From an uncultured Clostridia bacterium (lineage in GTDB: Bacteria > Bacillota > Clostridia > Oscillospirales > Acutalibacteraceae), in NCBI GenBank assembly GCA_947625485.1, contig CANQOP010000006.1, positions 1-64,000 on the forward strand: a DNA stretch of 64,000 nt. Reading direction: 5' to 3'. Shown here one piece after another: positions 1-8,510 of the stretch (its first letter is position 1; each line of letters opens with the position of its first letter). A program made the translations under genes and the position numbers. The notes under the pieces were generated by a model that did not search any database, was not told the origin of the DNA, and was given only the letters and a program-made list of their open reading frames with translations.

Positions 1-301
1 AGAAAATCGTAATTTCACAAAAGATAATATTGAGTTATCTTCTATTAATTTTCATTAATAATATGAATAGAATCTTGTATTATTATCCTGTGTACTATTT
101 TAACATTTTTCGGTTTTTTCTTCTATAAAAAGTCAAGATTTGGATGTAGAAAATAAGAGTCGCTTTTTGGTGAAAAGGCACTAAAAAACACACACTTTTT
201 TGTGAACACTTACAAATCTGTTGATAATTCAATATTTAAGTGGACTAAAACTAAATGTCATAGCATAATTAAAATATCAATAATCAAGGAGTTATGACAT
301 T
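1..301. other. ICE left-end region upstream of the integrase
   Basis: No convincing gene is visible. The region is very AT-rich. An 8-bp inverted repeat (ATGTCATA near 256 and TATGACAT near 293) brackets the integrase ribosome site AAGGAG, so it could fold over the start. The tRNA-like core TTATCCGCACCA found at the right end of the element does not occur here, so the left attachment site must lie left of the window. Confidence 0.5.
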
Positions 302-1234
302 ATGGGAAACATACAATTCGATTTAGAAGTAAATCAATATCTAAATTTTTGTTTTCATAGAAAGAATCTAGACAAAAAGACTATTAAATCTTATTCTATT
401 GATTTAAAACAATTTGAAAACTTTAACAATCAAAACAATCTGGAATGGCGATGTAAATCTGCTATAGAAAGCTACATTGAATCTTTGCATACTCAGTTTA
501 ACCCCAAAAGCGTAAAAAGAAAAATCGCCTCAATAAAGGCGTTCTTTCATTATTTGGAGCTTGAAGAAATTCTCGAAATTAATCCATTTCACAAAATTCA
601 GATTAAATATAAAGAACCATTTATACTTCCTAAAACTATACCACTCAAAAATATAGAAACCATAATAAGTTTTGCTTACTTAAATTATAAAAAGGCTAAT
701 ACAAATTACGCCAAGAAAACAAGATTAAGAAATGCGCTAATACTGGAATTGCTATTTGCAACGGGTATGCGTATATCTGAACTATGCTCTTTAAAGATAG
801 AACAAATTGACCTTACTGAATATATAATCAAAATCTACGGAAAAGGATCTAAGGAAAGACTTATTCAAATATGTAATCATAACGTACAAGAACTGCTACA
901 AAAATACATAAAAGAAAGAGCCCAAGATATTAGCAATAATGATTATTTGCTCATTAACAGATTACATAATAGGTTATCCGAACAGTCAGTTCGTAACATG
1001 ATAACTAATTATGCAAAACAGTCAGGCATAACATTACATATAACCCCGCACATGTTTAGACACTCCTTCGCCACACTTTTATTGGAAGAAGATGTTGACA
1101 TACGATACATACAGCAAATGCTTGGACATAGTTCCATTACTACAACACAGATTTACACTCATACAAGTATAAATAAGCAAAAAAGTATTCTTACTATTAA
1201 ACATCCAAGAAACAATTTAAACATAGGAATATAA
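302..1234 (+). CDS. Tyrosine recombinase / ICE integrase
   Basis: This is a site-specific recombinase of the XerC/XerD/phage-integrase family, expected to excise and integrate the element at its att sites. An N-terminal core-binding (SAM-like) domain spans about residues 8-95. The catalytic domain shows the usual residues: Arg in TGMRISEL, Lys in GKGSKER, HxxR in PHMFRHSFA, LGHSS, and the nucleophile Tyr in QIYTH near residue 285. The 310-aa length is normal. The start is supported by AAGGAG seven bases upstream. It reads into the element from its left end, as expected for an integrase beside attL. Whether it acts on the tRNA-like core at 46 kb is inference. Confidence 0.93.
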   Translation: MGNIQFDLEVNQYLNFCFHRKNLDKKTIKSYSIDLKQFENFNNQNNLEWRCKSAIESYIESLHTQFNPKSVKRKIASIKAFFHYLELEEILEINPFHKIQIKYKEPFILPKTIPLKNIETIISFAYLNYKKANTNYAKKTRLRNALILELLFATGMRISELCSLKIEQIDLTEYIIKIYGKGSKERLIQICNHNVQELLQKYIKERAQDISNNDYLLINRLHNRLSEQSVRNMITNYAKQSGITLHITPHMFRHSFATLLLEEDVDIRYIQQMLGHSSITTTQIYTHTSINKQKSILTIKHPRNNLNIGI

Positions 1235-1340
1235 AACCTTACTTACAATAACCAACAATAAAACAACCCTAATACTAACAGAATTATGTGCTGCTATTTG
1301 ATATAATAACGGTAATTTTGTTTTAAGGTTGGTTTTTGAT

Positions 1341-1820
1341 TTGAAAGAATTTACTTGTTGTTTTACCGGACATAGAACATTACCAAAGGATAAACTATCG
1401 GATATTTCCGCTTGTTTAGAACACGTTATTATAAAATATATAAACGAAGGGTATCGATATTTTGGTACAGGTGGGGCATTGGGATTTGACACTCTTGCGG
1501 CTGAAACAGTATTAAGGCTAAAGAACAAGTATCCTTACATTAAGTTAATTCTTGTTCTACCTTGCTTATCTCAAACCAAAGGTTGGAACAAGTTTGATGT
1601 TGATAGGTATAATTATATTAAAACACAAGCAGATAAGATTGTTTATACCTCAAAAGAGTATACAAGTGACTGTATGTTTAAAAGGAATCGTCATCTTGTT
1701 AATCACAGCAGTTTGTGCATCTGTTACTTATCAAGGAATTCGGGTGGCACAGCATACACTGTTGATTACGCAATAAGGAATAATATAAAAATAGAAAACA
1801 TCGCAAATCTGCTCATTTGA
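1341..1820 (+). CDS. SLOG-domain protein (DUF1273/YpsA-like)
   Basis: The product is about 160 aa with a Rossmann-like SLOG fold: the N-terminal CCFTGHRTLP motif and the glycine-rich GTGGALGFDTLAAE loop, which in this family binds nucleotide-like ligands. No catalytic activity can be assigned. The start chosen is the TTG at 1341, because homologues begin just before K-x-x-x-CCFTGHR and AAGG lies about 12 bases upstream; the track's TTG at 1329 has no room for a ribosome site. Genes of this type are frequent in Firmicutes mobile elements. It sits alone on the plus strand after the integrase. Confidence 0.75.
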   Translation: MKEFTCCFTGHRTLPKDKLSDISACLEHVIIKYINEGYRYFGTGGALGFDTLAAETVLRLKNKYPYIKLILVLPCLSQTKGWNKFDVDRYNYIKTQADKIVYTSKEYTSDCMFKRNRHLVNHSSLCICYLSRNSGGTAYTVDYAIRNNIKIENIANLLI

Positions 1821-1869
1821 TAAAGGCACAACAGACAAGGATGTGCTTGCCTGTTGTGCGCTTTACATA

Positions 1870-2340
1870 TTATTGATTTAGTCTTCTTTTAAGATTAGCT
1901 TTTGCTCTGTAAACAGAGCGCTGTACACATTGATAGTCACAGCATTCCTCCTTTCCGATTTGTTTAAAAGTTTTAAATTCAAAATAGTATTTAATCAATC
2001 TGCGCTTTTGAGTTTCCGGTAATTCTTCTATTGCTTTATATAACAATTGAGAGTCCCAAAGTTTTTCAAAAGTGGTATCTACAGATTCAACTTGTTTAAT
2101 GCTTCGTCTTTCAATTGTAGATTCAGATAGATCAGAATGTTCAATGTGTCTATCATATTCATTCATTTCAGAAATATCTTCCAGCTCGAATGTATTAAAG
2201 CAGCTATAAACCTGTTCTGACACCTCAATCTTTTGCATTATAGAATTTGAATCAGTAAACAAAATATAAAACCTACCGTTTTCTTTATGTAATGTGTATG
2301 GATTATCCTTATACTTTCTTCTTTTAGGACGTTTGTCCAT
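1870..2340 (-). CDS. Sigma-70-like regulatory protein of the ICE
   Basis: A 156-aa protein whose C-terminal half resembles sigma region 4: ELPETQKRRLIKYYF followed by a helix-turn-helix (FKQIGKEECCDYQCVQRSVYRAK). Sigma-like small proteins are common regulators in Tn916/Tn1549-type elements and probably act on element transcription. The start is moved to the ATG at 2340, because the track's first codons (MIGGII) are the ribosome site GGAGGAATAATAATG read through. A strong terminator at 2453-2493 separates it from the zinc-ribbon gene upstream, so it needs its own promoter. The promoter was not identified. Confidence 0.7.
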   Translation of the reverse strand: MDKRPKRRKYKDNPYTLHKENGRFYILFTDSNSIMQKIEVSEQVYSCFNTFELEDISEMNEYDRHIEHSDLSESTIERRSIKQVESVDTTFEKLWDSQLLYKAIEELPETQKRRLIKYYFEFKTFKQIGKEECCDYQCVQRSVYRAKANLKRRLNQ

Positions 2341-2452
2341 TATTATTCCTCCAATCAATTTGAATTTTGATAATCCAGATTAATTGGGGGACTTCTGTTC
2401 CTACATAGCATTTTGCCCTTTCTGCTTTTAACGCAAAAAGGCAAAATAAAAG

Positions 2453-2493
2453 CGCCGACAGGATATAGCATTAAAAGCTATAACTTGTCGGCG
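2453..2493 (-). terminator. Rho-independent terminator upstream of the sigma-like gene
   Basis: On the minus strand CGCCGACA pairs with TGTCGGCG, with an inner TATAGC/GCTATA stem, followed by CTTTTATTTT. It ends transcripts from the zinc-ribbon/XRE genes. A second TTTTGCC/GGCAAAA hairpin follows it at about 2411-2446. Confidence 0.75.
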
Positions 2494-2567
2494 TTTCGTA
2501 AGCTCGTTCCTACTGATTATAAAATCAGCGTTTCCGGCTGTAGGCTCGTACTAAGTCAAATGTCTAT

Positions 2568-2762
2568 TTAAATATCTATTGCCACAAATGATTTGCATAT
2601 GTGACAACGTGTTTCTGTAGTGTGGCTTCCTGATTCGGAAGCGTTGAATAGGTTTACTTTTACCTCACAATCTTTTGAAATATTAAATACCATCAGTTTT
2701 CGTCTGCAATTAGGACATCTGACGTCGTAATGATACGAGCTTTTTGTTCGTGTTTTAATCAT
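2568..2762 (-). CDS. Small zinc-ribbon protein
   Basis: A 64-aa protein with two CxxC knuckles, CPNC near residue 16 and CHIC near residue 53, which should form one zinc ribbon. I do not recognise a named family. The start ATG follows GGAG. It lies downstream of the XRE regulator in the same direction, and its leader holds the same CAACAGTTT motif as the XRE leader, so the two may be co-regulated. Its role is probably regulatory or nucleic-acid binding, by inference only. Confidence 0.6.
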   Translation of the reverse strand: MIKTRTKSSYHYDVRCPNCRRKLMVFNISKDCEVKVNLFNASESGSHTTETRCHICKSFVAIDI

Positions 2763-2785
2763 ACTCCATATACCTTCTTAACTGT

Positions 2786-2797
2786 CAACAGTTTGTA
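2786..2797. promoter_or_regulatory. Shared 12-bp leader motif, copy 1
   Basis: CAACAGTTTGTA lies upstream of the zinc-ribbon gene. It matches the motif at 3226-3237 with one difference. It is a candidate operator for the adjacent XRE protein. Confidence 0.35.
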
Positions 2798-2831
2798 CAC
2801 ATTAAGATTAAAAAGAAAATCCAAGTAGAAC

Positions 2832-3212
2832 TTAGATTTCTTTTTTTATTGTTTTATTTATTCGGTGTTCAAACTCATTCCATTCCTCATCACTAACATT
2901 CGCTCGTTTTGATAGTCGCAAGGTTCTATATATTACTGGATGAGAATTTATGTATTCCGCTAAATCAATTGCAATAGAGCACTTGGTTTTCGTTTGCGCA
3001 GCCAAATCATAAAAGATTTCTTTTTCTTTATTATTTAATTTGAGATTTTCTGCAATTCTCACTAAAATGTCTTTACTGGGGGCAGGTCTTTCTCCGTTTT
3101 CAATTTTAGAAAGATACTCTGGTGATATCTGAATTATCTCTGCGAATTTTCGTAACGACCATTCATTGTTTTGCCTTTTTCGTTTTATAAAAACGCCGAA
3201 GTTTTCTACCAT
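2832..3212 (-). CDS. XRE-family transcriptional regulator
   Basis: A 126-aa protein with an N-terminal Cro/C1-type helix-turn-helix over residues about 8-62 (SLRKFAEIIQISPEYLSKIE, then NGERPAP). The C-terminal part has no recognised domain. Genes like this commonly hold ICE excision and transfer genes off. It is flanked by the zinc-ribbon gene downstream and the agr/ABC cargo upstream. A repeated 12-bp motif in its own leader and in that of the next gene suggests autoregulation. Confidence 0.85.
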   Translation of the reverse strand: MVENFGVFIKRKRQNNEWSLRKFAEIIQISPEYLSKIENGERPAPSKDILVRIAENLKLNNKEKEIFYDLAAQTKTKCSIAIDLAEYINSHPVIYRTLRLSKRANVSDEEWNEFEHRINKTIKKEI

Positions 3213-3225
3213 TTAACTATACCTG

Positions 3226-3237
3226 CAACAGTTTATA
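3226..3237. promoter_or_regulatory. Shared 12-bp leader motif, copy 2
   Basis: CAACAGTTTATA lies 13 bases upstream of the XRE start codon. It is nearly identical to 2786-2797 and in the same orientation and gene context. Confidence 0.35.
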
Positions 3238-3344
3238 ATAACTTATTGATTTAAAACCATCTTTTAAAGATTCTTAACTTATTTTTCTATGATTACTTTA
3301 ATATTATAGACACCATTTTAATTAAAAATAGTTAACAATAAAAT

Positions 3345-3941
3345 TTACGATTCTAAAGTTACAATATGTTTTATTGGGTAACGTGATAATGATAAATCAA
3401 AGTTACTTATATTTGCTTTTTTCCACTCATTCGGTTGAAACTGAAAATCGTACATCATATATGTTAAAATGATTGTTTTTTTCTCATTTGGTTTTAATTC
3501 TACGCATTGTGGATCTGCAACAGCGTTTTTATTTTTGTTTACCATATTATAAACTTCCGCGTCTATACCATTTGTCCATGTCAAAGTTTCGGCATAAAAC
3601 TGTGCCAAAGAAATTGTTTTTTGCTTAGAAGATTTATTAACAACATCTAAATTGATAAATAAAACCTTATATTGATTGGCGCTTACGGTTGAACCATCGT
3701 CATTTTGAACATTTTGATTATAATCCTTAAAGGCGTTTTCAAAATCATTTCCATTATACAGATAGCTTTTTGTGATACGTATTGATATTTCTCCTCCTTC
3801 AATTAATTCTTTACTGTGGTGTTTAACAATTTGGGGGTTTGGGAACAAATAATTAAGGTAATTGAAACGGAATACTGAAAAGCCGGCGGATAACAAAAAC
3901 AATGTAGTAATTACAATCAAAAATGTTTTTCTTTTTTTCAT
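3345..3941 (-). CDS. Membrane-anchored extracellular protein, last gene of the ABC operon
   Basis: A 198-aa protein with one N-terminal hydrophobic segment (residues about 5-25) and no lipobox, followed by an extracytoplasmic domain. It resembles the DUF4352/DUF5028-type beta-sandwich proteins, as in YKVLFINLDVVNKSSKQKTI, which recalls LFISMDVTNRSKKNTT in the lipoprotein at 6993-7730. The two probably flank the transporter genes as related accessory or immunity proteins. It is the last gene in the run that starts with agrD and lies 13 bases after the ATPase gene. Confidence 0.6.
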   Translation of the reverse strand: MKKRKTFLIVITTLFLLSAGFSVFRFNYLNYLFPNPQIVKHHSKELIEGGEISIRITKSYLYNGNDFENAFKDYNQNVQNDDGSTVSANQYKVLFINLDVVNKSSKQKTISLAQFYAETLTWTNGIDAEVYNMVNKNKNAVADPQCVELKPNEKKTIILTYMMYDFQFQPNEWKKANISNFDLSLSRYPIKHIVTLES

Positions 3942-3954
3942 ATCAAAATCCTTT

Positions 3955-4596
3955 TTACTCTACAAGTTTATGGTCAATAACCTTGCCTTCTGAAATTACA
4001 AATATTTCATCTGATAAATAATGCAACTCTTCTTTATCATGACAGGAAATTATAATAATTCTATCATCACGTATGTTTATTAATAATTCTTTAATTAGCT
4101 TTATTCCTGACTCATCCAAAGCATTTGTCGGCTCATCCAGTAATATAATTTTAGGATTTTCCATAATCGCGCAGGCTATTCCTAATCTTTGTTTCATGCC
4201 AAGCGAATACTTTCTATAAGGTCGTCTATCGATTGGATCTAGCCCCACACTTTTTATTGTATTTTTTATTTGGTTATCATCTATCTTATTTTGTATTGAT
4301 GCTATTATTTTTAAGTTTTTGAAGCCGGAGTATCTTGGCACAAATGAGGGATTCTCAATAAGAACCCCAATACTTGGCGGAAAGGAAAAATCCTTACCTA
4401 AAACACCTTCGCCTATTTGTATTTTACCGCTTGTGGGCTTAATCAGCCCGCAAATCGCACGCATTAGCATAGTCTTTCCGGAGCCGTTCTTACCGCTCAA
4501 TCCATAAATTTTACCACTATTAAGTATTATATTAATATTATCTAAAACATTTATCCCATTGATAGTTTTAGTTAAGTTTTCAATATTTATATCCAT
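3955..4596 (-). CDS. ABC transporter ATP-binding protein
   Basis: A 213-aa ATPase with Walker A (GLSGKNGSGKTM, about residue 35), signature YSLGMKQRLGIA, and Walker B ILLDEPTNALD. It belongs to the short single-domain class that drives lantibiotic-immunity (BcrA/NatA-like) type exporters. It sits six bases after the first permease. It would power export of, or immunity to, the secreted product encoded upstream. The substrate is inference. Confidence 0.9.
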   Translation of the reverse strand: MDINIENLTKTINGINVLDNINIILNSGKIYGLSGKNGSGKTMLMRAICGLIKPTSGKIQIGEGVLGKDFSFPPSIGVLIENPSFVPRYSGFKNLKIIASIQNKIDDNQIKNTIKSVGLDPIDRRPYRKYSLGMKQRLGIACAIMENPKIILLDEPTNALDESGIKLIKELLINIRDDRIIIISCHDKEELHYLSDEIFVISEGKVIDHKLVE

Positions 4597-4602
4597 AATG
4601 AA

Positions 4603-5415
4603 TCAGCCTTTCTTAATTATATCCACCCGATTAAAATAGAATAAGCCAATAATTGCTGAAAATATAATCACCAAAACATCAACAATTACAGCAGTTATAA
4701 AATTTATTTTGCCTATATCAAAAACCGAACTGCGTAGAAGCATTGAATAATTACCAATTAGAATAGGAGAGCAATAATATGATGAAACAATTAGGTAACA
4801 TATAACAATAACAAAACTATAAATTGGTTTAAGCAAAATTGAAATTAACATTTGAACCATAGAAATTGCTATAGACGTCAAAACAGGCATTAAATAAATA
4901 ATAACAATGATACTTCCGTTGTAGTTTTTTTGCAGGCAGAAAAAATCATCGCTGAAGTTCAAACTTATTTCTCCTAAAAAAGCAGAAAAAATAAAAGCGC
5001 AAATAAAGGCAACCAGATACACAAATATTATTGTTACAAAGTTCCATATGCATTTTGAAGTCCACCAATAGCTTCTTTTTTTTATTCTAATCAATGACTG
5101 GACTCCGGTTGTAAACAAGTCGCGACTGGGATAATTCAAAACAAGCAAAGCAATAATAACCTGAATTATAATCCATGTAAACGGTATTACGAATGGCACC
5201 CCGCTTGACGGATTATAAACTCCTATTCCTTGAAAAAAATAAAACCAAAAGTTTGTGATTGAACTTGCTTTATTCTCAGCAATGCTCAATTCTTTTGTGA
5301 ACATATAAGATAAATATACAAATAGTAATAAAGATAAAAAATATCTTGTTTTATTTGAATTTAATCCAAGAAATAAATCTTTACGCAAAAACCGTATAAA
5401 TAAACTATTTTTCAT
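4603..5415 (-). CDS. ABC transporter permease 1
   Basis: A 270-aa integral membrane protein with about six hydrophobic segments, such as YFLSLLLFVYLSYMF near the N-terminus and DVLVIIFSAIIGLFYF at the C-terminus. The N-terminal cytoplasmic residues and TM pattern fit ABC-2 type permeases. It overlaps the next upstream permease by 11 bases, which implies translational coupling. There are three different permeases in this operon, not two copies of one. Confidence 0.75.
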   Translation of the reverse strand: MKNSLFIRFLRKDLFLGLNSNKTRYFLSLLLFVYLSYMFTKELSIAENKASSITNFWFYFFQGIGVYNPSSGVPFVIPFTWIIIQVIIALLVLNYPSRDLFTTGVQSLIRIKKRSYWWTSKCIWNFVTIIFVYLVAFICAFIFSAFLGEISLNFSDDFFCLQKNYNGSIIVIIYLMPVLTSIAISMVQMLISILLKPIYSFVIVICYLIVSSYYCSPILIGNYSMLLRSSVFDIGKINFITAVIVDVLVIIFSAIIGLFYFNRVDIIKKG

Positions 5416-6175
5416 TTAGAAAATCCTTCTTTGAAGATATAAAAGCACCTATAAAAAAATTTGAAAAAGGTAAAACTAAAATAATAATAGCCTTAAACGG
5501 GTTGTGTGCAAGCAACTGATTATGTGAAACGCCTAACCCTCCGCAGATTCCCAAACCTGTAATAATATCAACAATTGAAATAAACATAATAAAGAAATAG
5601 GTTAAACCAATATTGTTTTTTAACCAGAACACTATTAAAAAAAAAGTATTTATTCCCAAAGCCGCGCAAAAGCAGAAAAAAAGTGTTATAAGGCAAATTG
5701 AAGTAAAAGAAATGTCTGTTCCGTGTCCTTGATTAATAAATTTAAAATAGCTGCCTCTTATTCCAAAATTAATAAGGCACTTACTTCCGAAGCTTCCTAT
5801 AGAAAGCGAAACAATAAATTGGAGAAGCGTAACTATAAATTGAACAACAAACATCATAAAATAATGATTGACATATAATTGTACACAATTACCATATCTG
5901 ATTAAATTATTTACTTGGAAATCATTTTTTATTTTTATAAATACCACCATACTCGGAAAAAGTATTGAGTTAATATAAAACAAAAAAGGATTAGCTAAGA
6001 TTAATACAAAGTCGGCTAAAGAAAAATCAATTCCTAAATCAGAATAAGAGCTTACTATTTTATAAAAAAATATAAATGCAGTAATACTACTAATTACGAA
6101 ATATAATATAAGAAAAAATTTACCGTTTTTAAAGCAATTTACACCATAATTTTTTAGCAAATTAAAACGTATCAT
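5405..6175 (-). CDS. ABC transporter permease 2
   Basis: A 256-aa polytopic membrane protein with about six transmembrane segments, including FFLILYFVISSITAFIFFY and AIIILVLPFSNFFIGAFI. There is no soluble domain. It overlaps both neighbours (ends 11 bases inside permease 1, starts 14 bases inside permease 3), so the three are translated together. It is assigned as a permease by topology and context, not by a clear sequence signature. Confidence 0.7.
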   Translation of the reverse strand: MIRFNLLKNYGVNCFKNGKFFLILYFVISSITAFIFFYKIVSSYSDLGIDFSLADFVLILANPFLFYINSILFPSMVVFIKIKNDFQVNNLIRYGNCVQLYVNHYFMMFVVQFIVTLLQFIVSLSIGSFGSKCLINFGIRGSYFKFINQGHGTDISFTSICLITLFFCFCAALGINTFFLIVFWLKNNIGLTYFFIMFISIVDIITGLGICGGLGVSHNQLLAHNPFKAIIILVLPFSNFFIGAFISSKKDFLNEK

Positions 6176-6986
6176 CTTTTAATCCCTTAAAGTAATACAC
6201 ACAGCAAGAAATAACAAATATTATTAACATTTCTGTACAAGCGATAGGCAAATCAAGCGGGTACGAAGTTTGCGCGGGAAAAATCCAATTGGTAGTATTT
6301 AACGGAGATTGCTGAGAAAAGGAAGAAGTAATAAAGGATATCATTACATATAGTAAAAATGGTGAAACCAGAACAATAGAACTGTAATTAAAGAAATGTG
6401 ATAATGCCAATGCAGTGCTGCAAAACACTCCCGATACAATAAAAATTATCACATTATATATAGCTATGTAAACATACGGATGTGTATAGTATATTCGTGA
6501 CGCGAATCCGTTCCCGAATATAGGGAAAAACCCGGTTGATATATCCGGAATAACTGAGGGAACACATAGAGCGGTTATCCAAAGATTAAAAAGCAACGGT
6601 AAGGTAACAGCGAAACCTCCTGATAAAAACACTGCAATTAGTTTGGCTGACAGATAAAATGACTTTTGTGTTTTTGTATATATTAATTTAATGAAACCGC
6701 TTTTTTTATCTAGTAAATAACTTGATGCGTAAGGTAATGCAGCAATTAGAGGAAATATCATATAATACACATGGGACCACGCATTAGAAATAGAAAGACC
6801 TATATATGAGTTAAATACTGATTGGGGATAAACATCTTCAATTATATGTGTTTCGCCTGCAAACGGCAGAGTGCATTCTATAGTTTGCATAGAAACAATA
6901 ATTAATCCAATTATAACAGAAATACAGAAGTATTTATTTATGAAAGCTCTCTTTATTTCAATTTTTAATATTGAATACATACCCAT
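6162..6986 (-). CDS. ABC transporter permease 3
   Basis: A 274-aa polytopic membrane protein with about six transmembrane segments and a large extracytoplasmic loop after the first (residues about 40-75). YLLDKKSGFIKLIYTKT is the amphipathic cytoplasmic stretch typical of ABC-2 permeases. The ribosome site GAGG is followed by two close ATGs (MGM), so the start may be one or two codons later. It follows the lipoprotein gene by six bases. Confidence 0.72.
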   Translation of the reverse strand: MGMYSILKIEIKRAFINKYFCISVIIGLIIVSMQTIECTLPFAGETHIIEDVYPQSVFNSYIGLSISNAWSHVYYMIFPLIAALPYASSYLLDKKSGFIKLIYTKTQKSFYLSAKLIAVFLSGGFAVTLPLLFNLWITALCVPSVIPDISTGFFPIFGNGFASRIYYTHPYVYIAIYNVIIFIVSGVFCSTALALSHFFNYSSIVLVSPFLLYVMISFITSSFSQQSPLNTTNWIFPAQTSYPLDLPIACTEMLIIFVISCCVYYFKGLKDDTF

Positions 6987-6992
6987 CCTCTT

Positions 6993-7730
6993 TTATCTAT
7001 TTATCCATATAAATTTTGCTTTATTGTATTCTAGAACATTTTCTGTATCGCAACTTTCGGGTGCAAAACACAACATTTTATCATTAATATACTCATCGCT
7101 TAAAATAAAACCAACTACAACAGAAATAGTTTCATTGCTTCCAACTTCTTTTATAAAATAATCCTTATTTTCCTGAGAATTTTCTTTTAAATTATTATAT
7201 CTAGCTTCCAAACTTGGAATGTTTTCATCATCATCTCTCGGATAAAAAAAATCATCATATTCATCAATTAAACTAATGCTTAAATACCAACAAAGCGTTG
7301 TATTTTTTTTGCTTCTATTCGTTACATCCATAGAAATGAAAAGATATGAATTTTTATCTTTAATATTTCCTGCTTTATCTACTTTGCAATCATCATCAAA
7401 ATACTCAAAATTCTGTTTTATTACGGAGTTTGGTAATGTTTTCGATTTGTAAAAGCTAAAATTTTTGTATTCTATCTCATTTTTTACTATCACATCATTT
7501 TTTTTATATAAAAAATCTTTGTTAATTTTATAATCATTATCAAACTTATCATCTGTATTTAATATATAATCTTTTTCATCATCATTCACCGTAACATTGT
7601 CTATGTAAGTCGTTTCCTCAATTTTTTTCTCAAAATTAAGATTGTTATTAAATTTTTTTGTTATATTTGTTTCGCATCCACACAAAAAAAACAATAATGA
7701 TAGAATTATAAATATACTTATCTTTTTCAC
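6993..7730 (-). CDS. Lipoprotein of the agr/ABC operon
   Basis: A 245-aa protein with a type II signal peptide: KK, a hydrophobic core and lipobox FLCGC, lipidated Cys near residue 19. The mature part is very acidic and Asn/Asp-rich in its first half, then holds a beta-rich domain related to the one in 3345-3941. In bacteriocin loci, lipoproteins in this position often give immunity; that is the leading guess here. It lies 54 bases after the secreted-protein gene. Confidence 0.72.
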   Translation of the reverse strand: MKKISIFIILSLLFFLCGCETNITKKFNNNLNFEKKIEETTYIDNVTVNDDEKDYILNTDDKFDNDYKINKDFLYKKNDVIVKNEIEYKNFSFYKSKTLPNSVIKQNFEYFDDDCKVDKAGNIKDKNSYLFISMDVTNRSKKNTTLCWYLSISLIDEYDDFFYPRDDDENIPSLEARYNNLKENSQENKDYFIKEVGSNETISVVVGFILSDEYINDKMLCFAPESCDTENVLEYNKAKFIWINR

Positions 7731-7784
7731 ATTAATCTCCCAATTAGAGCCTGATTACAATTGTTAACCAGGCTCTATGTAAAA

Positions 7785-8273
7785 TTATACGCTATCGGGG
7801 CTCCATAGAATGTGAGCGGTGCAAGGCTCAATGTTACCTGTCATAAACATCATCCCAGCATATTTCAACTTGTTTTCTTTAACATAATTTATCATATACC
7901 GTGTGGTTCCCTTATTAAACGTATATACAGGTGTACGTTTTCCGGTTTTTGGATCCTTAAGATTCCTTTTTAAAATAGAACTATTGTGATAATTCTCATC
8001 AGTATTCTTAATTACTGATTTATTTGAACCATATACCCATGACTGGTATGTTCGTGTACAAGAAAGACATTTTTGATAAGAAGATGTATAATCTTCTTTT
8101 TTCCTTGCGGATTCAGTCCATCTGTATCCATATCCGCTAACTTTATAAGTTCCTTCGGTATCTTTACAACTGGCACTAACATTTATTAACTCCAAAGAGC
8201 CAATTACGCACATTACTAACAGCACTATAATTATATTTCTCTTTAATGTGGTTTTTTTAATTGCATTTCTCAT
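7785..8273 (-). CDS. Secreted cysteine-containing protein (candidate bacteriocin or signal effector)
   Basis: A 162-aa protein with a Sec signal peptide (basic N-terminus, IIIVLLVMCVIGSLEL, cleavage likely around VSA-S). The mature chain of about 127 residues is basic, rich in Tyr, Lys and Thr, and has four Cys (two in CLSC). It matches no family I can name. It is the first gene after agrD (21 bases apart) and is followed by a lipoprotein and an ABC exporter, so it is probably the quorum-controlled product of the locus. An antimicrobial role is inference. Confidence 0.65.
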   Translation of the reverse strand: MRNAIKKTTLKRNIIIVLLVMCVIGSLELINVSASCKDTEGTYKVSGYGYRWTESARKKEDYTSSYQKCLSCTRTYQSWVYGSNKSVIKNTDENYHNSSILKRNLKDPKTGKRTPVYTFNKGTTRYMINYVKENKLKYAGMMFMTGNIEPCTAHILWSPDSV

Positions 8274-8294
8274 AAAAACACTTCCTTTAAATTG

Positions 8295-8444
8295 TTATTT
8301 CTTATAATTCTTTAATGTATCAGGTTGATTGGGCTGATATTGAAACCATAAGCAAGTCGAGTTTGTGCTATTAACTGCTGTTTTTATTGCAAGTTTAGAA
8401 ATTGCCTTTTTTACAGTAGTCTTTGATTTTTTTGCTGCCTTCAT
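8295..8444 (-). CDS. agrD: AgrD-like cyclic autoinducer peptide precursor
   Basis: This 49-aa ORF is absent from the supplied track. It has the AgrD layout: a basic amphipathic leader (MKAAKKSKTTVKKAISKLA), a core NSTCLWFQYQP, and a charged tail ending LKNYKK. The Cys with four following residues (CLWFQ) fits a five-membered thiolactone; the known Clostridium perfringens peptide also has a CLWF ring. The ribosome site (GGGGGTGGAATTAATTATG) supports the start. Unlike in staphylococci, it lies downstream of agrC, behind its own promoter and LytTR-type boxes, and directly precedes the secreted-protein gene. AgrB at 10751-11353 should process it. Confidence 0.9.
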   Translation of the reverse strand: MKAAKKSKTTVKKAISKLAIKTAVNSTNSTCLWFQYQPNQPDTLKNYKK

Positions 8445-8473
8445 AATTAATTCCACCCCCTCTTTTGGGGAAA

Positions 8474-8502
8474 AGTATAGAATATTTTATTTCACAAATC
8501 AA
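8474..8502 (-). promoter_or_regulatory. Promoter of agrD and the secretion operon
   Basis: On the minus strand TTGATT (8497-8502) and TATACT (8474-8479) are separated by exactly 17 bases. The paired boxes at 8511-8539 lie just upstream of the -35 element, a position suited to activation. Confidence 0.75.
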
Positions 8503-8510
8503 CATATTTT

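Noticed and set aside
1217-1528. 103-aa minus-strand ORF over the SLOG gene start
   Set aside because: It overlaps the SLOG gene antisense and has no ribosome site or domain.
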